From NCBI GenBank assembly GCA_033002965.1, contig JAURVB010012674.1, forward strand, positions 149,047-213,046: a DNA stretch of 64,000 bases. Reading direction: 5' to 3'. Each line of letters begins with the position of its first letter. The stretch's first letter is position 1. The DNA is from Piper betle. Lineage: Eukaryota; Streptophyta; Magnoliopsida; Piperales; Piperaceae. Under the pieces are notes generated by a model that ran no database searches, had not been told where the DNA came from, and saw nothing but the letters and a program-made list of their open reading frames with translations. Both the position numbers and the translations under genes were made by a program. Below, in pieces: positions 12,689 through 25,260 of the stretch.

Positions 12689-14686
12689 ATGTTTTGTAAA
12701 CTTAAACCATTACATGGTTGGTCTTAAACTATCAATGTCTATTTGCAATTACACAAGTAGAACTGTATAATGATTTGTCTGTCTTCAGGTGGATATTTTT
12801 CTACTTAACATGGATTAAGTTGCTCCTCATGTTAAAAACTGTTCTCCAGCTTTGCAAAATTGGAGAGGCATATGATCAGTTTCAGGTTAAAAAACAAATG
12901 CAGCAGAGAGAGAGGAGATTGCCCTTTACACATGCCCGTATCAGGTAAAATGTATGTTGTCTTTTGATCAATTAATGCGGTGCATTACCTCCCATATATT
13001 TTAGGATGTCGGCCTGCTGGTTTTGTTGTCAAATCATAATTAAAATTTTATTTTAGAGCCCTGTGTATGTAAACATAATCTTGTGGCGTTAGTCCATGTG
13101 CCTTCTAGAAATCAAAGCATATGATTTCGGGCAACTTCTTGTTCAAGTACAGGTTTGGTTAAGAGTTCTATCCTTAATTTTAATCCAATCGGATCAAAAG
13201 CTCATGTGCCGGCCAACAAGACAGCTTTTTTATGGTTACATTTCTTCTTTTTTGGCATATATGGAGGAAAAAGTATGTGCTTTCCAAAATGAACTGATTA
13301 GGGTAGAATTTAAACCACCTCAGAAGAATTTTGTATTTGACGCAAAATAAGGAACATGATTGCTCCAGTGAGATTCTTGAACTTTTGCGACAAAATTGTT
13401 TAGCACTCTTCTATATATCATGTAATTAGTTGAGCTCAGACGGTGTTCAATTTTGATGCAAACATGTCATTGAGAAAACTATGCAATATTATATTATTAA
13501 ATTGTTCTATGTGAGATACCCTAATATTTATTCATAAATGCCCAGCTTGTAGACAGTAATCTCCTTGTGATTAATTTAACCCATGTTCTCATATCTGGCT
13601 GCCCGTTTCACTTATAAAACTCGTCTTGGACCTCTTCAAACTTCATAAACAAATCAAATGGCGGTGCAGTATACTAAGTTTAATTCTTCGGCCAGGCATG
13701 ATAGCCATTTTTTTAATTGGTTAAGAATATTATCCAATTCATCATAACTAACTAGTCGTAAAAAAATTCTGAACTAAGAGTCACATTTCATAGTCACACT
13801 AACCTATATATCATACTGTGTGCCACTTGTGCTATCAGAACACACAAGAATTAACTTTTATGATCTATGGTAGTTCATATATGCTGATTTTTAACTTTTG
13901 AGGATGAGAGTCTCGCTGATATGTATTATTTGGATATTCATCAGAGGGGCCATAATTGACATCATGAAGTAAACGTTATGTTCTTTTCTTTGGGTAATTC
14001 AGTTCTTGCAAATATGAACCTCTCACTCAGTATATTGTAGTATGCTCTTTTCAATCCAAGTTGATAAGGATGAGTTTCACCTTCTTATTACTATTTCCTC
14101 ATTTCACATAAGATATCAATATGGCCCAAACATTAAGCCTCTCCTACATATATAAGAATACCAAACATCAACAACAACAATATATATAACAAAATGCCAA
14201 CAACCCATTTGATTCGCCAGTTGTCCATCTAGTCCCAAGTCAAAATCTACCTCAAACCGTTCATAAATCATTACTCACAAAAAAAAAATCCCACTCATAG
14301 GTTGATTAATTCAGTTTCGAAAAAAACTTGTCCCCCACTTGTGAAATATACTAAACATATCAGAACATCCATACTTAAAAAATCGAAAAAACCCGCTGAT
14401 TTAGAGTTAGAATGAAAAGTTGATTAGGTGCTATTAGTTGTTATATGGAATTATGGATTATAGCAAAAGCTTGTCCCATGCACTTGAAGCACAGCAAAGC
14501 GACGCAAACTAGCAGAACTAGAAAGCGCGTCCATTAGCTCAACCCAAGTTGCACCCGCCGGCCGCCATTAATGGCCTTCAAAATGATCTTCCCTCACTCC
14601 TTTGTTTCCTTTCATCCCCCCTCCTCCTTCTCCGGCCACCCTCCGCGGTCGGCATTTCCCGGCCGACGCAATCTTCGGTACCACCC
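12689..14686. other. Helicase 3' flank and protease upstream region
   Basis: The first few hundred bases are the likely 3' UTR of the helicase. Two open stretches at 12718-12948 and 13096-13350 have no recognisable protein similarity and no good start context; I do not call them genes. From 13350 to 14500 the DNA is AT-rich with nothing recognised. The protease promoter should lie at about 14300-14600, but I see no unambiguous TATA box. Confidence 0.5.
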
Positions 14687-17433
14687 ATGTCTCCAATATT
14701 GTGCCTCTTTTTGCTGATCATCGTCTTGTCAACTACGTTGTGCTCCGGTATTAGCAGTCCAGAATATGGCCATGTCCGACTCCAACTCATCCACCGCCAC
14801 CATCTCGGCCACGAGGCGGCGCCGCCTCGCACCCGGCTTGAGCTCCTCAACGAGCTCGCCGAGAGCGACCTCAAGCGGTGGAGCTCCAACGCCGTTGCAC
14901 TAGAGGTAAGGAATAGAGGGCGGGTGGCGATGGAGAAGAGCTCCTTCTCCATGCCTATCTCCTCCGGGGCCTACACCGGCACCGGACAGTACTTCGTGCG
15001 GTTCCGGGTGGGAACGTCGGCGCAGCCGTTCCTTCTCGTCGCCGACACCGGCAGCGACCTCACGTGGATGAACTGCCGGTACCGGTGCAAGAACTGCACG
15101 GTCGCCGCGCCTCGACGGAGCCGCCGGCAGCACCGTGTCTTCGTGGCGGATGTATCGAGGACGTTCCGACCGATACGTTGCTCAACTTCGATGTGCAAGA
15201 CGTCTCTCCCTTTCTCTCTCAAACGTTGCCGGACTCCGGTTTCTCCATGTTTCTATGATTACAGGTGAGCTAATTTCGCTTCTATATATATATATATAAT
15301 ATGCTCATCACTTTTACTATCATTTAGTTTAAAATAATTAGACACATTTATAAGCATCTCTCCGAATGTAGATAAATGGACATAGTATTCATGAAAGAAT
15401 ATGAGCTCGCAAACATTGACATAACATTTACACTTCTTGGCATGCAAATGTGCTCGATTGATGATCATTATTAACACCATTATCATCATTAGTACTATCA
15501 CTATTTGATCAGCATATACCTCGCAATTGAGGCAGCGTCTTTTACCAGTGTTTTGGACGCAAATGTGACTAATAGAGCAACTTCTACTTTAGTGTGGCGA
15601 TTTCGTCTCCCCCAAAAACGATGTTAGTGGTTGAAGTGTCTCCTTCTGTCCAACTTTTAAAGGTATATATATATATGTATATAGTTTTGTGTGTGTGGTA
15701 TAAGTTGGCATTGGCATTGAGTTTAGAAAGCCTTGTCTTGCCCATAGATAGGGTTTTGAACAGCTCTAATGGACCAATTAATGTTTTCCTTGATTTGCCA
15801 AACTTTATAATTGTGGACCAGGGAATTAGGAACTGGATCATGGGCCCATTCACCTGGGCCACTACTAGAGTAGGAAGAGGAGATAAAGCACTGTCTTTTT
15901 TGTTAGTACTAACTAAAATCACTATGATTAACAATTTTATTACTCAGAAATATGATCATTAGCCGACTTGTTCCTATATTTATGAGAGGTCTTGACAATA
16001 CACAACGCATATTTTATGGTGAATGGTAAGAACGATGCCTAAATACGATGATTATGAATGCTAACTGTCTCGTTAACCCGTATTATATTTGACTCACTCT
16101 ATTTCAAAGTGCTTCAAGTGTGGATGAATGTAGCTACAGGTTCCTTGACTTTGATGCGCATGAATAATTTTTTCAAGCTATATATAATAATTTGGTGAAT
16201 GAGGTAATATAATCTTCATCCAACACATCCATGCTGGTCGGGTCATTTTTTCTCCCACCTAATTAATGACCCGATTTAATTTTTGAAATACTAGGAATAG
16301 CTTGGCTAACGTAATAATGACATCTAATATTAGAAGAGATGCAAAATGAAGGTCGACCAAACTCATAATTGGCCTTTAATGAAGTTTAATATATTGCGTT
16401 GTCACACACATGTATATCTGGATTCTGGGTGTCACTCAAAGTTTCAAAGTCAATGCCTTTTGACATAATATAGGTTAATTAATTAATTTTTGTTAGGTGC
16501 AATTGCCATACAGATCAAGAATGGAATACTTAAGATAAAACCATATTTTGGTATCAAGGGTCAATGACTAATTACTTGTTGTCTTTTTCTTTCGGGGGAA
16601 TTAGCTATGCAGATGAGTCATCGGCTCAGGGCTTCTTCGCAACCGAGTCGGTTACCGTGAACCTGGCCACGGGCCAAAAGGTCAAATTCAAGAACGTTGT
16701 CGTCGGCTGCAGCTCCACCTTCGCCGGCTCCAGCTTCCGGGAGGCCGACGGCGTCCTCGGCCTAGGCCACAGCCGCCACTCCTTTGCCGTTAAGGCCACC
16801 GCCCAGTTTGGCGGCGGCTTCTCCTATTGCCTGGTCGACCACCTCAGCCCCAAGAATGCCAGCAGCTACCTAACATTTGGCGCGCCACCGGCTTCAGCCA
16901 AGCCGAGACACATAATGGCTTTCACCAAGCTGATAACCGAGCCGCAGCTCGAGCCGTTCTACGCTGTGCAAGTCACCGGTATCTCCGTTGGCGGAGCTAT
17001 CCTTGAAATACCTCGGGCAGTGTGGGACGTGCGCGGTAATGGTGGCACGGTGGTCGATTCCGGCACCAGCCTCACCATGTTGACCGAGCCGGCTTACAAG
17101 CCGCTTGTGGCGGCGCTAAGCCGATCACTTAAGGGCTTGCCTAGAGTCCAAATGCAGCCCTTTGACTTTTGTTATAACACTACTTCTGGCTTCCGGGAGT
17201 CCATGGTGCCCAAGCTGACGGTGCATTTCTCCGGCGGGGCGACGTTCAAGCCTCCGGTGAAGAGCTACGTCATCGCCACGGCCGATGGCGTCAAGTGCCT
17301 AGGGTTCCTCCCCATGACATGGCCGGGTATATCCGTAATTGGGAACATATTGCAGCAAAATTACATGTGGGAATTTGATCTTGCTAGAAGGAGGTTGGGG
17401 TTCATGCCCTCTAGTTGTGACCGTGAGAATTGA
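14687..17433 (+). CDS. NANA: Pepsin-like aspartic protease, NANA type
   Basis: Two exons (14687-15264 and 16605-17433) join in phase through a split Ser codon and give 468 residues. Residues 1-20 form a hydrophobic signal sequence. The two catalytic motifs are DTGSDLTW (Asp about 120) and DSGTSLTM (Asp about 344), as in A1 family pepsins. Between them lie Cys-rich plant features (NCRYRCKNC and the split YDYSYADESSAQG) and FSYCLVDHLS. The C-terminus has VIGNILQQNYMWEFDL. Motif order and wording match plant NANA-like proteases; the Arabidopsis member is reported in chloroplasts and affects carbohydrate status, whereas this N-terminus looks more secretory to me. The start MSPIL was chosen because it begins the hydrophobic segment. 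Both exons are GC-rich while the 1.3-kb intron is AT-rich with TA repeats, unlike the AT-rich helicase next door. The frame is intact. Confidence 0.92.
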
Positions 17434-20400
17434 TATACAAAGAGCTAGCTCCTTCTCATTCTAATTGCCTAAATAGTTAAACCTTATATATTCTTTTTCT
17501 TTTTATATGTTTTGTTACTCTTCTCACCCCCCTTATTTATGATCTCCACCAAGTGCACTCAATATTGTCTTCATTTGTGATGTTTTTTACACGTAATTGT
17601 ACTTATTGTGAAGTTTGTTAACTGTTGTCGTCATGAAAATGTTCTACATCTTGTGTTCGTTTCAAACACTCGTGAAAGGCAATAGAGATGCATAGTTTGG
17701 ACGACCTGATGTATGCATATGCAGTCCATTATCAAATAATGCAACATGACCTACCCATAAATAACTATGGTCTGAGACCCGGAGCCTCTAACGTCTCGTT
17801 GTAAATACTTCTCAACAGTGATTCAACAGTCTTACGCAGAAAGCTGACAGTCAATTTGAGGTGTTGATTCCGACGTGCATATTCCTTGCCTTATAGAAAC
17901 GAAGCTATCAAAAACATCGGTCTACGTGACTCTCCATGTAAATACGTATGAGCCAGCGTATAACCGAATAGAAACCCCGTGATTTCTGAAGGAGTAAAGA
18001 TTGATATGGACAAGGGGATGAAAGGGTGAGGTGGTAGGAAGACAGCATTGACAGGGATTGAAAAGGGGGAAGTCATGCGGAAGTCATAAATCATTTGGTT
18101 TTATTCGACTCTTTCTCCTTGCCATCTATTTTATCTTCTGTCAATCACAGTAACATATCCATCAGATTATCCCTGTCTACATGTACCTGGCCAGCCAGCT
18201 GTGGGGTAGCTCCATCTCTCAGCAGGCATCAAATCAAACATCAGCATAGTTTATGTTATAATTTTTTTCTTTTTAAAAAAAATGTTATGACAGTGCTTAC
18301 TGTTCTGATCGCATAATAGGAATCCAAAGCCACATAATTGTGTTTCTTGCCTTTCTTATTTGGATTCCATTTTCGATTGTTGGGGTCTTAAATCGTCTCG
18401 GGGTGACGAAATAGGGTGGGTGATTTAACTAACACAAGGCACAGTTGGATCACATGTAAGCCCAATTGCTTCCCGCGGATGATCCCTTGTCGTGCCCCTT
18501 CAAGGGAATACATTATATTCATGGATGTCATGCCAGCCGGGCCTGATTGCGTTGTGCAATTCGACTGAATTGGAGTTTTAGGGTATATTTCGACATCATT
18601 TTTGGGGCAATTTCTTTTATATTGGTATTTTTAGTTTTTCACAATTATACCAAGTAGTTGTGGAGCTGATATTAAAATATTGAAATCAAGCATAATCTGC
18701 TCATCTATTTAAGTTCTAAATTACATAATAACTACATATATTTTTTCAAACTAGAAAAAATTATCGTCACCGTCTAACCATCCTGATAATGCAAAAGCTT
18801 ATGAAAAATTGAGCAGATATAAGAATGTTCAGTGCAAATTCATACTGATTTTTCATTGTGGTATATTGAAACACTCACCAACAAAGATGGAATATTGCAA
18901 TTAATAGGATTTTAATATGCAGCAATTGATGGTAAAAATCTCGATTAGGACTTCATTCCAAAAAAACCCTATCCAACTTAGATGCATATGTACATTGCTA
19001 AATTTTTGTGATCCTCATTTTTCGCATTATTTTCTTCATTTATTATGCCCATTAATTGCTCAAATTTAGTAAGACAGATTTACTAATGTAATCTCATCGT
19101 CATCCTCAAGCACTCCACCTTTCATGTGTGACCCATACCCACCCAACAGAAAACAACTTGGCAACAACGCTGCTTGTACAAAGTCTGCAAGACCATTTTC
19201 CATGGCTGTTAAAACGTTATTTTCAGAACAATCTGATTAAGTTGTCAAAATTGAAAGGGTTTGACAACAAAGACAGGCTTTTAAGAAATGGCAAAAGGTG
19301 GATTCCTCCCACAAGCTTTCCAGCAAGGAATGCACATGGAGAGGCCCATAAGTTCATCTTTCATGTACCAAAAGCAGCCACTGCTTCACCTTTGTATGCC
19401 ATAAAGCCTCAAAGTTTCTTGATTCTCTCTGCAGCAGGCATGAACAGATTTGTTTTTCGCATTGAAAATCAATCCACATATTGCCAGTCACCTTAATAAA
19501 AATTGAAGGAAACAGGGTAGCCTAGTTTTTGGTTTTTGAATCTCGATCAAGGTATGTGAGGCAAACAAGCCAATCTTTCTTTTGAGGCAGTAGTATGGAA
19601 AAATGGATTTACCATCTCTCAACCAAGAACAACTTATCTATACCACTTATAAATTAAACCCAATTTACGTATACATCATTTCCATGTCATCTAATTTCTA
19701 ATAGTTTATGAAAAATTAGGGCACCTCAGATTCGGAAAAAATTGTTCCCATAAGTTACCACTAACTGACATTGGGGAAGAAACATTCCAAGAGGCAAGAT
19801 AATACACGCACACAAAAAAAAAAAATCGTAGTCAGGACGCAATGTTCAACCAGTCAGATGAACGCCGAGGTCGTCCTCCCCATTCAAGCAATTTCCTTGT
19901 TTTGCGTTTCATCCAACAGAACAAGAATTTTCGACAAACATAGTCAGTCATGACCAACCACAACTCTGGACACCATCTATTCTTCCATCAATTTACAAGT
20001 TGCTAATAATCAAAAGATGCCAAACAAGAAGGCGTTCGCCACTACTTAATCGAAGCCACAAACTAAAGGAAAGTCGAGCCCATAGACATATCAGCACCCA
20101 TATCAAAATTTGCCACCCATGGGCCATGGCTGCTTATCTACCAACCGACCCTTTTTATAAAGTTTAAGTTGCACGTGTAGCAACTGAGAGTAAAATATCT
20201 CCCGAGCATTCAAGACGCAAATGGACTCAACACATGCTTGATTTTGACGCTATGCAATTAGCTTGTTCACAATTGCAATGCTGGAAGTCATTTACATACA
20301 AAAGAACGTACTTACATTTCATGCTTTGGAGATGCATTGCTCGTTCTTGAGAAAAGCTATAGGAATGGAACCCTGCAAAATAGGGCATAAGAAAGCAATA

Positions 20401-20984
20401 GGGAATATGAAAATGATAACTATGATTTTCTTTACTTTTATTTTCCTTCTCATCATTTGTATAGCTTTCATTTTTTTCTTTTCTAAAACACCAAAAAAAG
20501 GGGGGAAAGTCAAGATCTATCTTTGACAAGAAAAAGCTAGCGCCTTCTTCCAACAGAAAAGTCCAAAGGCGCAGTGCTGGAGAAACTATCCTAATTCTAA
20601 TGGGGAACCTTTGCCCACATGCCCTGCGGACTCCCACCAATTACACCCAATTTTCCCACTAAGATAACCCACTAAAGAAGCCAAAAAACAAAAAACAAAA
20701 TATATAACGACCAACATATGGAAAACGCTAGTAACCACGACTGGTATAGCAACTTCCTGTATGAAGCCAACCCACCACTGGATGCAAAACTCCGTGCAAA
20801 TCAGTTACGAGTGGATTGTTCAACCCAGTTAGCAATTGTGCACTTCTCTTACCAGAACAAAATAAAACTCAACCATCCAAAAAGCAGCTTATCTTCAACT
20901 TCAAGACGTGCAGTCCAATCATTTAAAATCGATCATGGACTACCTTGCCACAGCACAGAATACAAGTTTGATTGCAGATCCAAA
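17434..20984. other. Intergenic between convergent protease and ECT genes
   Basis: The protease 3' UTR lies at the left and the ECT 3' UTR at the right. The open stretches at 19128-19496 and 20227-20640 have no recognisable motifs, no matching splice sites and AT-rich composition. No tRNA, rRNA or transposon end was recognised. Confidence 0.5.
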
Positions 20985-23900
20985 TCACTCCTTCACTTCT
21001 CCATTCAAATCTACATCCTTCCTTATAGAAGCCAAGTTCAACTCTGGATCCTTCTTCACAGTAGTCAACTTGTCTGCTGGGCGACAAGACTCATTTTCAA
21101 TATCTCCAACCTGTGGTACTTGCAGGACATCACCAGACTTTTTCTGCAAAAACATAAGGCAAATTAGCAGAATATATTTGATGGCAACAAAGTAATGAAA
21201 CTCGTTAGTGTTTCACCTGGAAATGCTCAGGATAGATAGCAGCAGGTCTGATCTTCTTGTCCTGCATTATCTTCTGCCTGCTCTCATAAAACCCAAAATC
21301 GTCGATAATAGAAGTCTTAGCTGAATAATTCTTAAAAATGTTCAGCAATTCAATGCCTTGAAAAATTTCACCTACATAGCAAAAACAATGGCATATTAAA
21401 ATGACAAAAATTTTCAGAAAGCCTTCTATAAATATCAATTTCTTCTTCAACAATATGCACCTCCTGTGTGTCTCTGCTGTTGGTTACAGGTTTGCTGTCA
21501 TTGTTTTCAAGTATTATATGCCTAAACTGAGTATTAGGCACATCCTTTATTATGTGCCATTTGACTGGAAAGAAGCCAGTCCACTTATCCTGCTGCCAGA
21601 AGTCCATACTCCTGTCAAAATCAACTTGGCCAGTCATCTCAGCAACTCCACAGAACTGACCACTAGCATTCACCTGAGAAATAACAAGAAAAACTTAACA
21701 AATATCTAAGGAACTTGCTGGAGACGAGCACAAAAAATGGCCAAATGACCTTCAGATGAGAAAAACCAACAGCCTCAGAAACAACATATATATGACTAGA
21801 AAAGTAATTAAAACAAAATAGGTACAAGATCTAAACTAACCGAAAAGAAAAGGAATACAGGACATTTGGAACCCTTCTCCTCTACTTTCTTCTGAGCCTC
21901 TTCGTATGCATTGTCAAGCCTTTTGTTCCCATTGGGCGTACTTGCCCAAACGCTATACTTGATACTCTTATGAACATCATCTTCACTGTACGATTTTATA
22001 ACATAAAACATAGCATGATCATATTTGGTTTGAAAGTCTGGAAGATTAAACTGATCACTACGGATAACAGATGCAACATTGTTTGCATTGCCATCCAACT
22101 CGGCTAAGTCACCATTTGATGTGAGAGGATTTTTGGGTCCGGTTGTACGAGGTCCACGATTCTGCTCATTGAGCCAGTCAAAACCAGTAAACCCGTTAAC
22201 TCTATTTCTTCCTTTAAGCTTCTCCGGGCCAATCCACGTCTGCCCACCTGCTTTGGCATTAATATTGCCACCTGCATAGTGCAAACCATTTTTCTCTGGG
22301 AATTTCGCAATGGGGAAATAACCTTTGGCCAAAGCAGTAGAAGCTGGTAGAGTGGATGCTTGCTGTGATATCTGCAATAGATAGCAAATTTAGATTTCAG
22401 CTAGCACAAGAATCGTAAGAACATGACTACCTTAACAAAATTTTTAGAACTTTACTTGTTACAAAAACTTATTAGAACTTTACTTGTTACAAAAACTTAT
22501 TAGAACTTTACTTGTTACAAAAACTTGTTAGATCTTTACTTGTTACCTTGTCCGCAGCTTTATTGGGTTGATTGCTTGGAACATCCACTACCTGTTTGGT
22601 GTCCTTGTTCACAGAATTGTTAGTTTTCAGAGGGGCTGCAGTTTTTGAAGCAGCAAGTGTGTGCACTGAAGAAGGTAAATTTGATTTGGGTACTGAAACT
22701 GGTATTCCTCCAGCCAAGCCATTTCCACTGCTTGCATCCACTGCCAAAGGGGATGTTGCCCAAGTATATTCTGGGAACAAATCAGCCCCATAAGCCACTG
22801 GAGAGGGAGAAAATACCTGAGGACTCAATGGCTGCTGAACAACAGCACCAGGAAAGAATGGCTGCTGAGTCATATATTGCCCTTCTATTCCAATCATGGC
22901 AGGTACGAATGAGCCATATGCATCATAACCGAAGTGAAATCCTGGAGGATAGTAAAGGAGCTGCCCATTTTCACCTAGGCCAACCTAATTACGAAAACAA
23001 GGGTGAAAAAATTTAAAACCAACAGCAGTGAATATAACATGTACGTATGAAAGAGCCCACCAATAACAACAAAACCACAAAATGCAAAGTTGCAAACAAA
23101 TAATTGATATTCCTATTCAATTTAATCTTTAAGAAAAAACAAACACAAAAAAGTGTTATACAAAATGGACTCACGAACTATCATATCCACAATCATGGCA
23201 ATTTTTTTAGAATAAATGTCGAATATGGGTAATATTTCCTCATTACAAACAATCCAAACTATGGCCACAGCATATTAATAGAGGGTCATAGTTGAGATTT
23301 ACACTTTCTACTCCCAATTATTTATGTAACACACAAATTCCCATCTCTTCTCGTATCCAACTGCTTTAGGTGGAAAAAAGGACAGAGATCAGGTTCATAG
23401 ATCTGTCAATGAACAAGTTCAATCTACGAACACAACAGCATCACCCTCAACTACTATTCTCTTCAATTTCTAGTACTAAGGTTAGTCAAATTTCATTCCA
23501 CCCCACGATAGAGGTACAAAGAGAAATAATTCTCTCACAGCCACCAAAACTGCAGATGCTAACTGCAAATTCCCCTTCATAAAATATACACCCAATTTCT
23601 TATAAATTTTTTTTCGATCGAGCAAATTGACTTACAGCATACTGCATCTCCAGTCCTTCAGGTCCAAAATGATAACCCTGCTCGTGGCTCTCCCCAAACG
23701 ATCCATCAAAACCTGCATCGCATCCATATATAGTTATAGTTATATAGCAAGCACGGAGAAAATCCGAGTTTGTTACATCAAGCAGATCGGATCAAACCTG
23801 GATAGTAGTATCCATAGTAACCATTCATAGGATAGTAATTGCCCTGATCAGGGGCTAAGTAAACCTTCCCCGCATCACCTTTAGCACCATTCATAACACC

Positions 23901-24793
23901 ACCCGGCCGAGGTCCAAAAGCGGTGGCATCCGCCGGATTCCCAGCCCTTGGAACAGCCTGCGGACAACACAAAAAAGTCGGAATTACTAATCACACAAAT
24001 CAAACATACGCTCCACGAATCAGATCTGAAAGCCAAACAAACACCCCCAATCGAACCCAGTAGCCATTACGTTGTTATTTTTGCCCACTTCAGAGGAAGC
24101 ATCCACCTTCAAGTTCTTCATCATGCTTTCCAGAGCTATAAACCGAACAAAGTCAAGGGATCCACCAACATACACAACCCACCCAGCAAATAGAAAACAA
24201 AAGAAGCAGCAGTAGCAACATGCTATTGAACTCATATTTCAAACCGATTCATCAATCATAGTAACAAAACAATTGATCCAACAAACACTTCAATCCACAT
24301 AATAACGAACAAACGAGAGCTCTACAAATATAAACCATCATAAGAGATCTTATCTTCTCGACATCTACTCCGGCAATATACAAATATCCAAACCCAAAGT
24401 TGATCGAGATCTAAGACAATTGATGAAAAAAAACAACCACAAACAGATTAGAAACAGCAGGTGTATATAAATCAAACAACGGCGTTGAACATGTTTAACA
24501 TACAACACATCGCAAAAACTGAGCGAACAAGATCAGAAAAAAACAGCAACAACAACAACAACTCCATGACAATCGAGTCAACCGAAAACGACGATCCAAC
24601 ACTCATTTCAAAACGCTCAAAAATCGAATCCGCCATCATCAACACCAGAAAACAACATACATGCACAAAAAACAACATCCAACACAAACAACAATCAAAC
24701 CACAAAACGCAAATCCAAAAAGCAGAAAACCAACGAAAGAGTAATTATGATAAAAAAAAGGATACGTTTCTCTTGTTGAACTTTAGAAGCCAT
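20985..24793 (-). CDS. ECT: YTH-domain m6A reader, ECT family (apparent frameshift)
   Basis: Nine coding exons on the minus strand: 24793-24766, 24135-24071, 23957-23798, 23712-23636, 22984-22547, 22371-21841, 21673-21461, 21371-21217 and 21143-20985. The product is about 608 residues: a disordered Tyr/Gly/Pro/Ser-rich N-terminal half ([15 protein letters not shown]) and a C-terminal YTH domain from about residue 370. Visible YTH landmarks are KYSVWAST with a cage Trp, [26 protein letters not shown], and SRDTQE at an exon end. YTH proteins bind N6-methyladenosine in cytoplasmic mRNA and steer its stability or translation. All exon phases agree except exon 8, which is 155 nt where 156 is needed. 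Its start reads into a stop, while the expected frame ([12 protein letters not shown]) resumes one base later after a run of five T (plus-strand 21361-21365). A 1-base assembly error is likelier than a dead gene. The basic tail ends DLNGEVKE. Confidence 0.9.
22444..22546. repeat. 28-bp tandem repeat at the intron-5 donor of ECT
   Basis: About 3.7 copies of a 28-bp unit start at 22444, 22472, 22500 and 22528. On the gene's strand each copy contains GTAACAAGTAAAG, the same sequence as the true intron 5' splice site next to 22547. The donor neighbourhood has thus been duplicated tandemly into the intron. Confidence 0.9.
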
Positions 24794-25260
24794 CAGATCA
24801 CACCACAGATCTCCGCAGAAGAAGCCTCCCTCGACGTGATCCAGCTCGGAAGCCAGCAGCGTCACCCACGACGAATCAAAAAACCACAGACAAACACCTC
24901 AAAATAGGGGCCGTTCCGAGAGCCGTAAAAAGCCCGCCAGGGATCCGAGGGCAGATCGGAGCGCGGTGGTCGCCGGAGAGTAGTCGGCGCAGCGCCGCCG
25001 TGTCGGAGAAATCGGTGGAGGAGAGGGGGGCGGGGAAGGCGAGATTAGTCTATATGGAGGAAGGGATGGACGGCTGAGATGCGTCGAAGGGGTGGAAGGA
25101 GGAGTGATCGGACGATGGAAGTTGGTTGAAGTTTGGGGTGGGGGAAGCGGGGAGATTCTTGTCCGTTTAAAACTAACAGAGCGGGGCATGCATGTGTGTA
25201 TGCATGTATGTATGGATGGATGGATAAATATATATATATATATACATATCATCCTCATGC
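24794..25260 (-). promoter_or_regulatory. 5' UTR and promoter region of the ECT gene
   Basis: A GC-rich segment at about 24900-25150 directly upstream of the ATG fits a 5' UTR and core promoter. Further upstream lie ATG(C/T)-type and GGAT repeats (about 25187-25228) and a TA microsatellite (about 25228-25250). The transcription start cannot be fixed from sequence alone. Confidence 0.45.

Noticed and set aside
12718..13350. Possible extra exons after the helicase stop
   Set aside because: The helicase ends with a complete C-terminus at 12688; these stretches have no recognisable motif and poor splice logic.
18400..18600. Possible microRNA or tRNA gene
   Set aside because: I looked for known plant microRNA words and tRNA A/B boxes with a foldable arm and found no convincing match.
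22444..22546. CRISPR-like spaced repeat
   Set aside because: Contiguous 28-bp tandem copies without spacers, in a plant intron.
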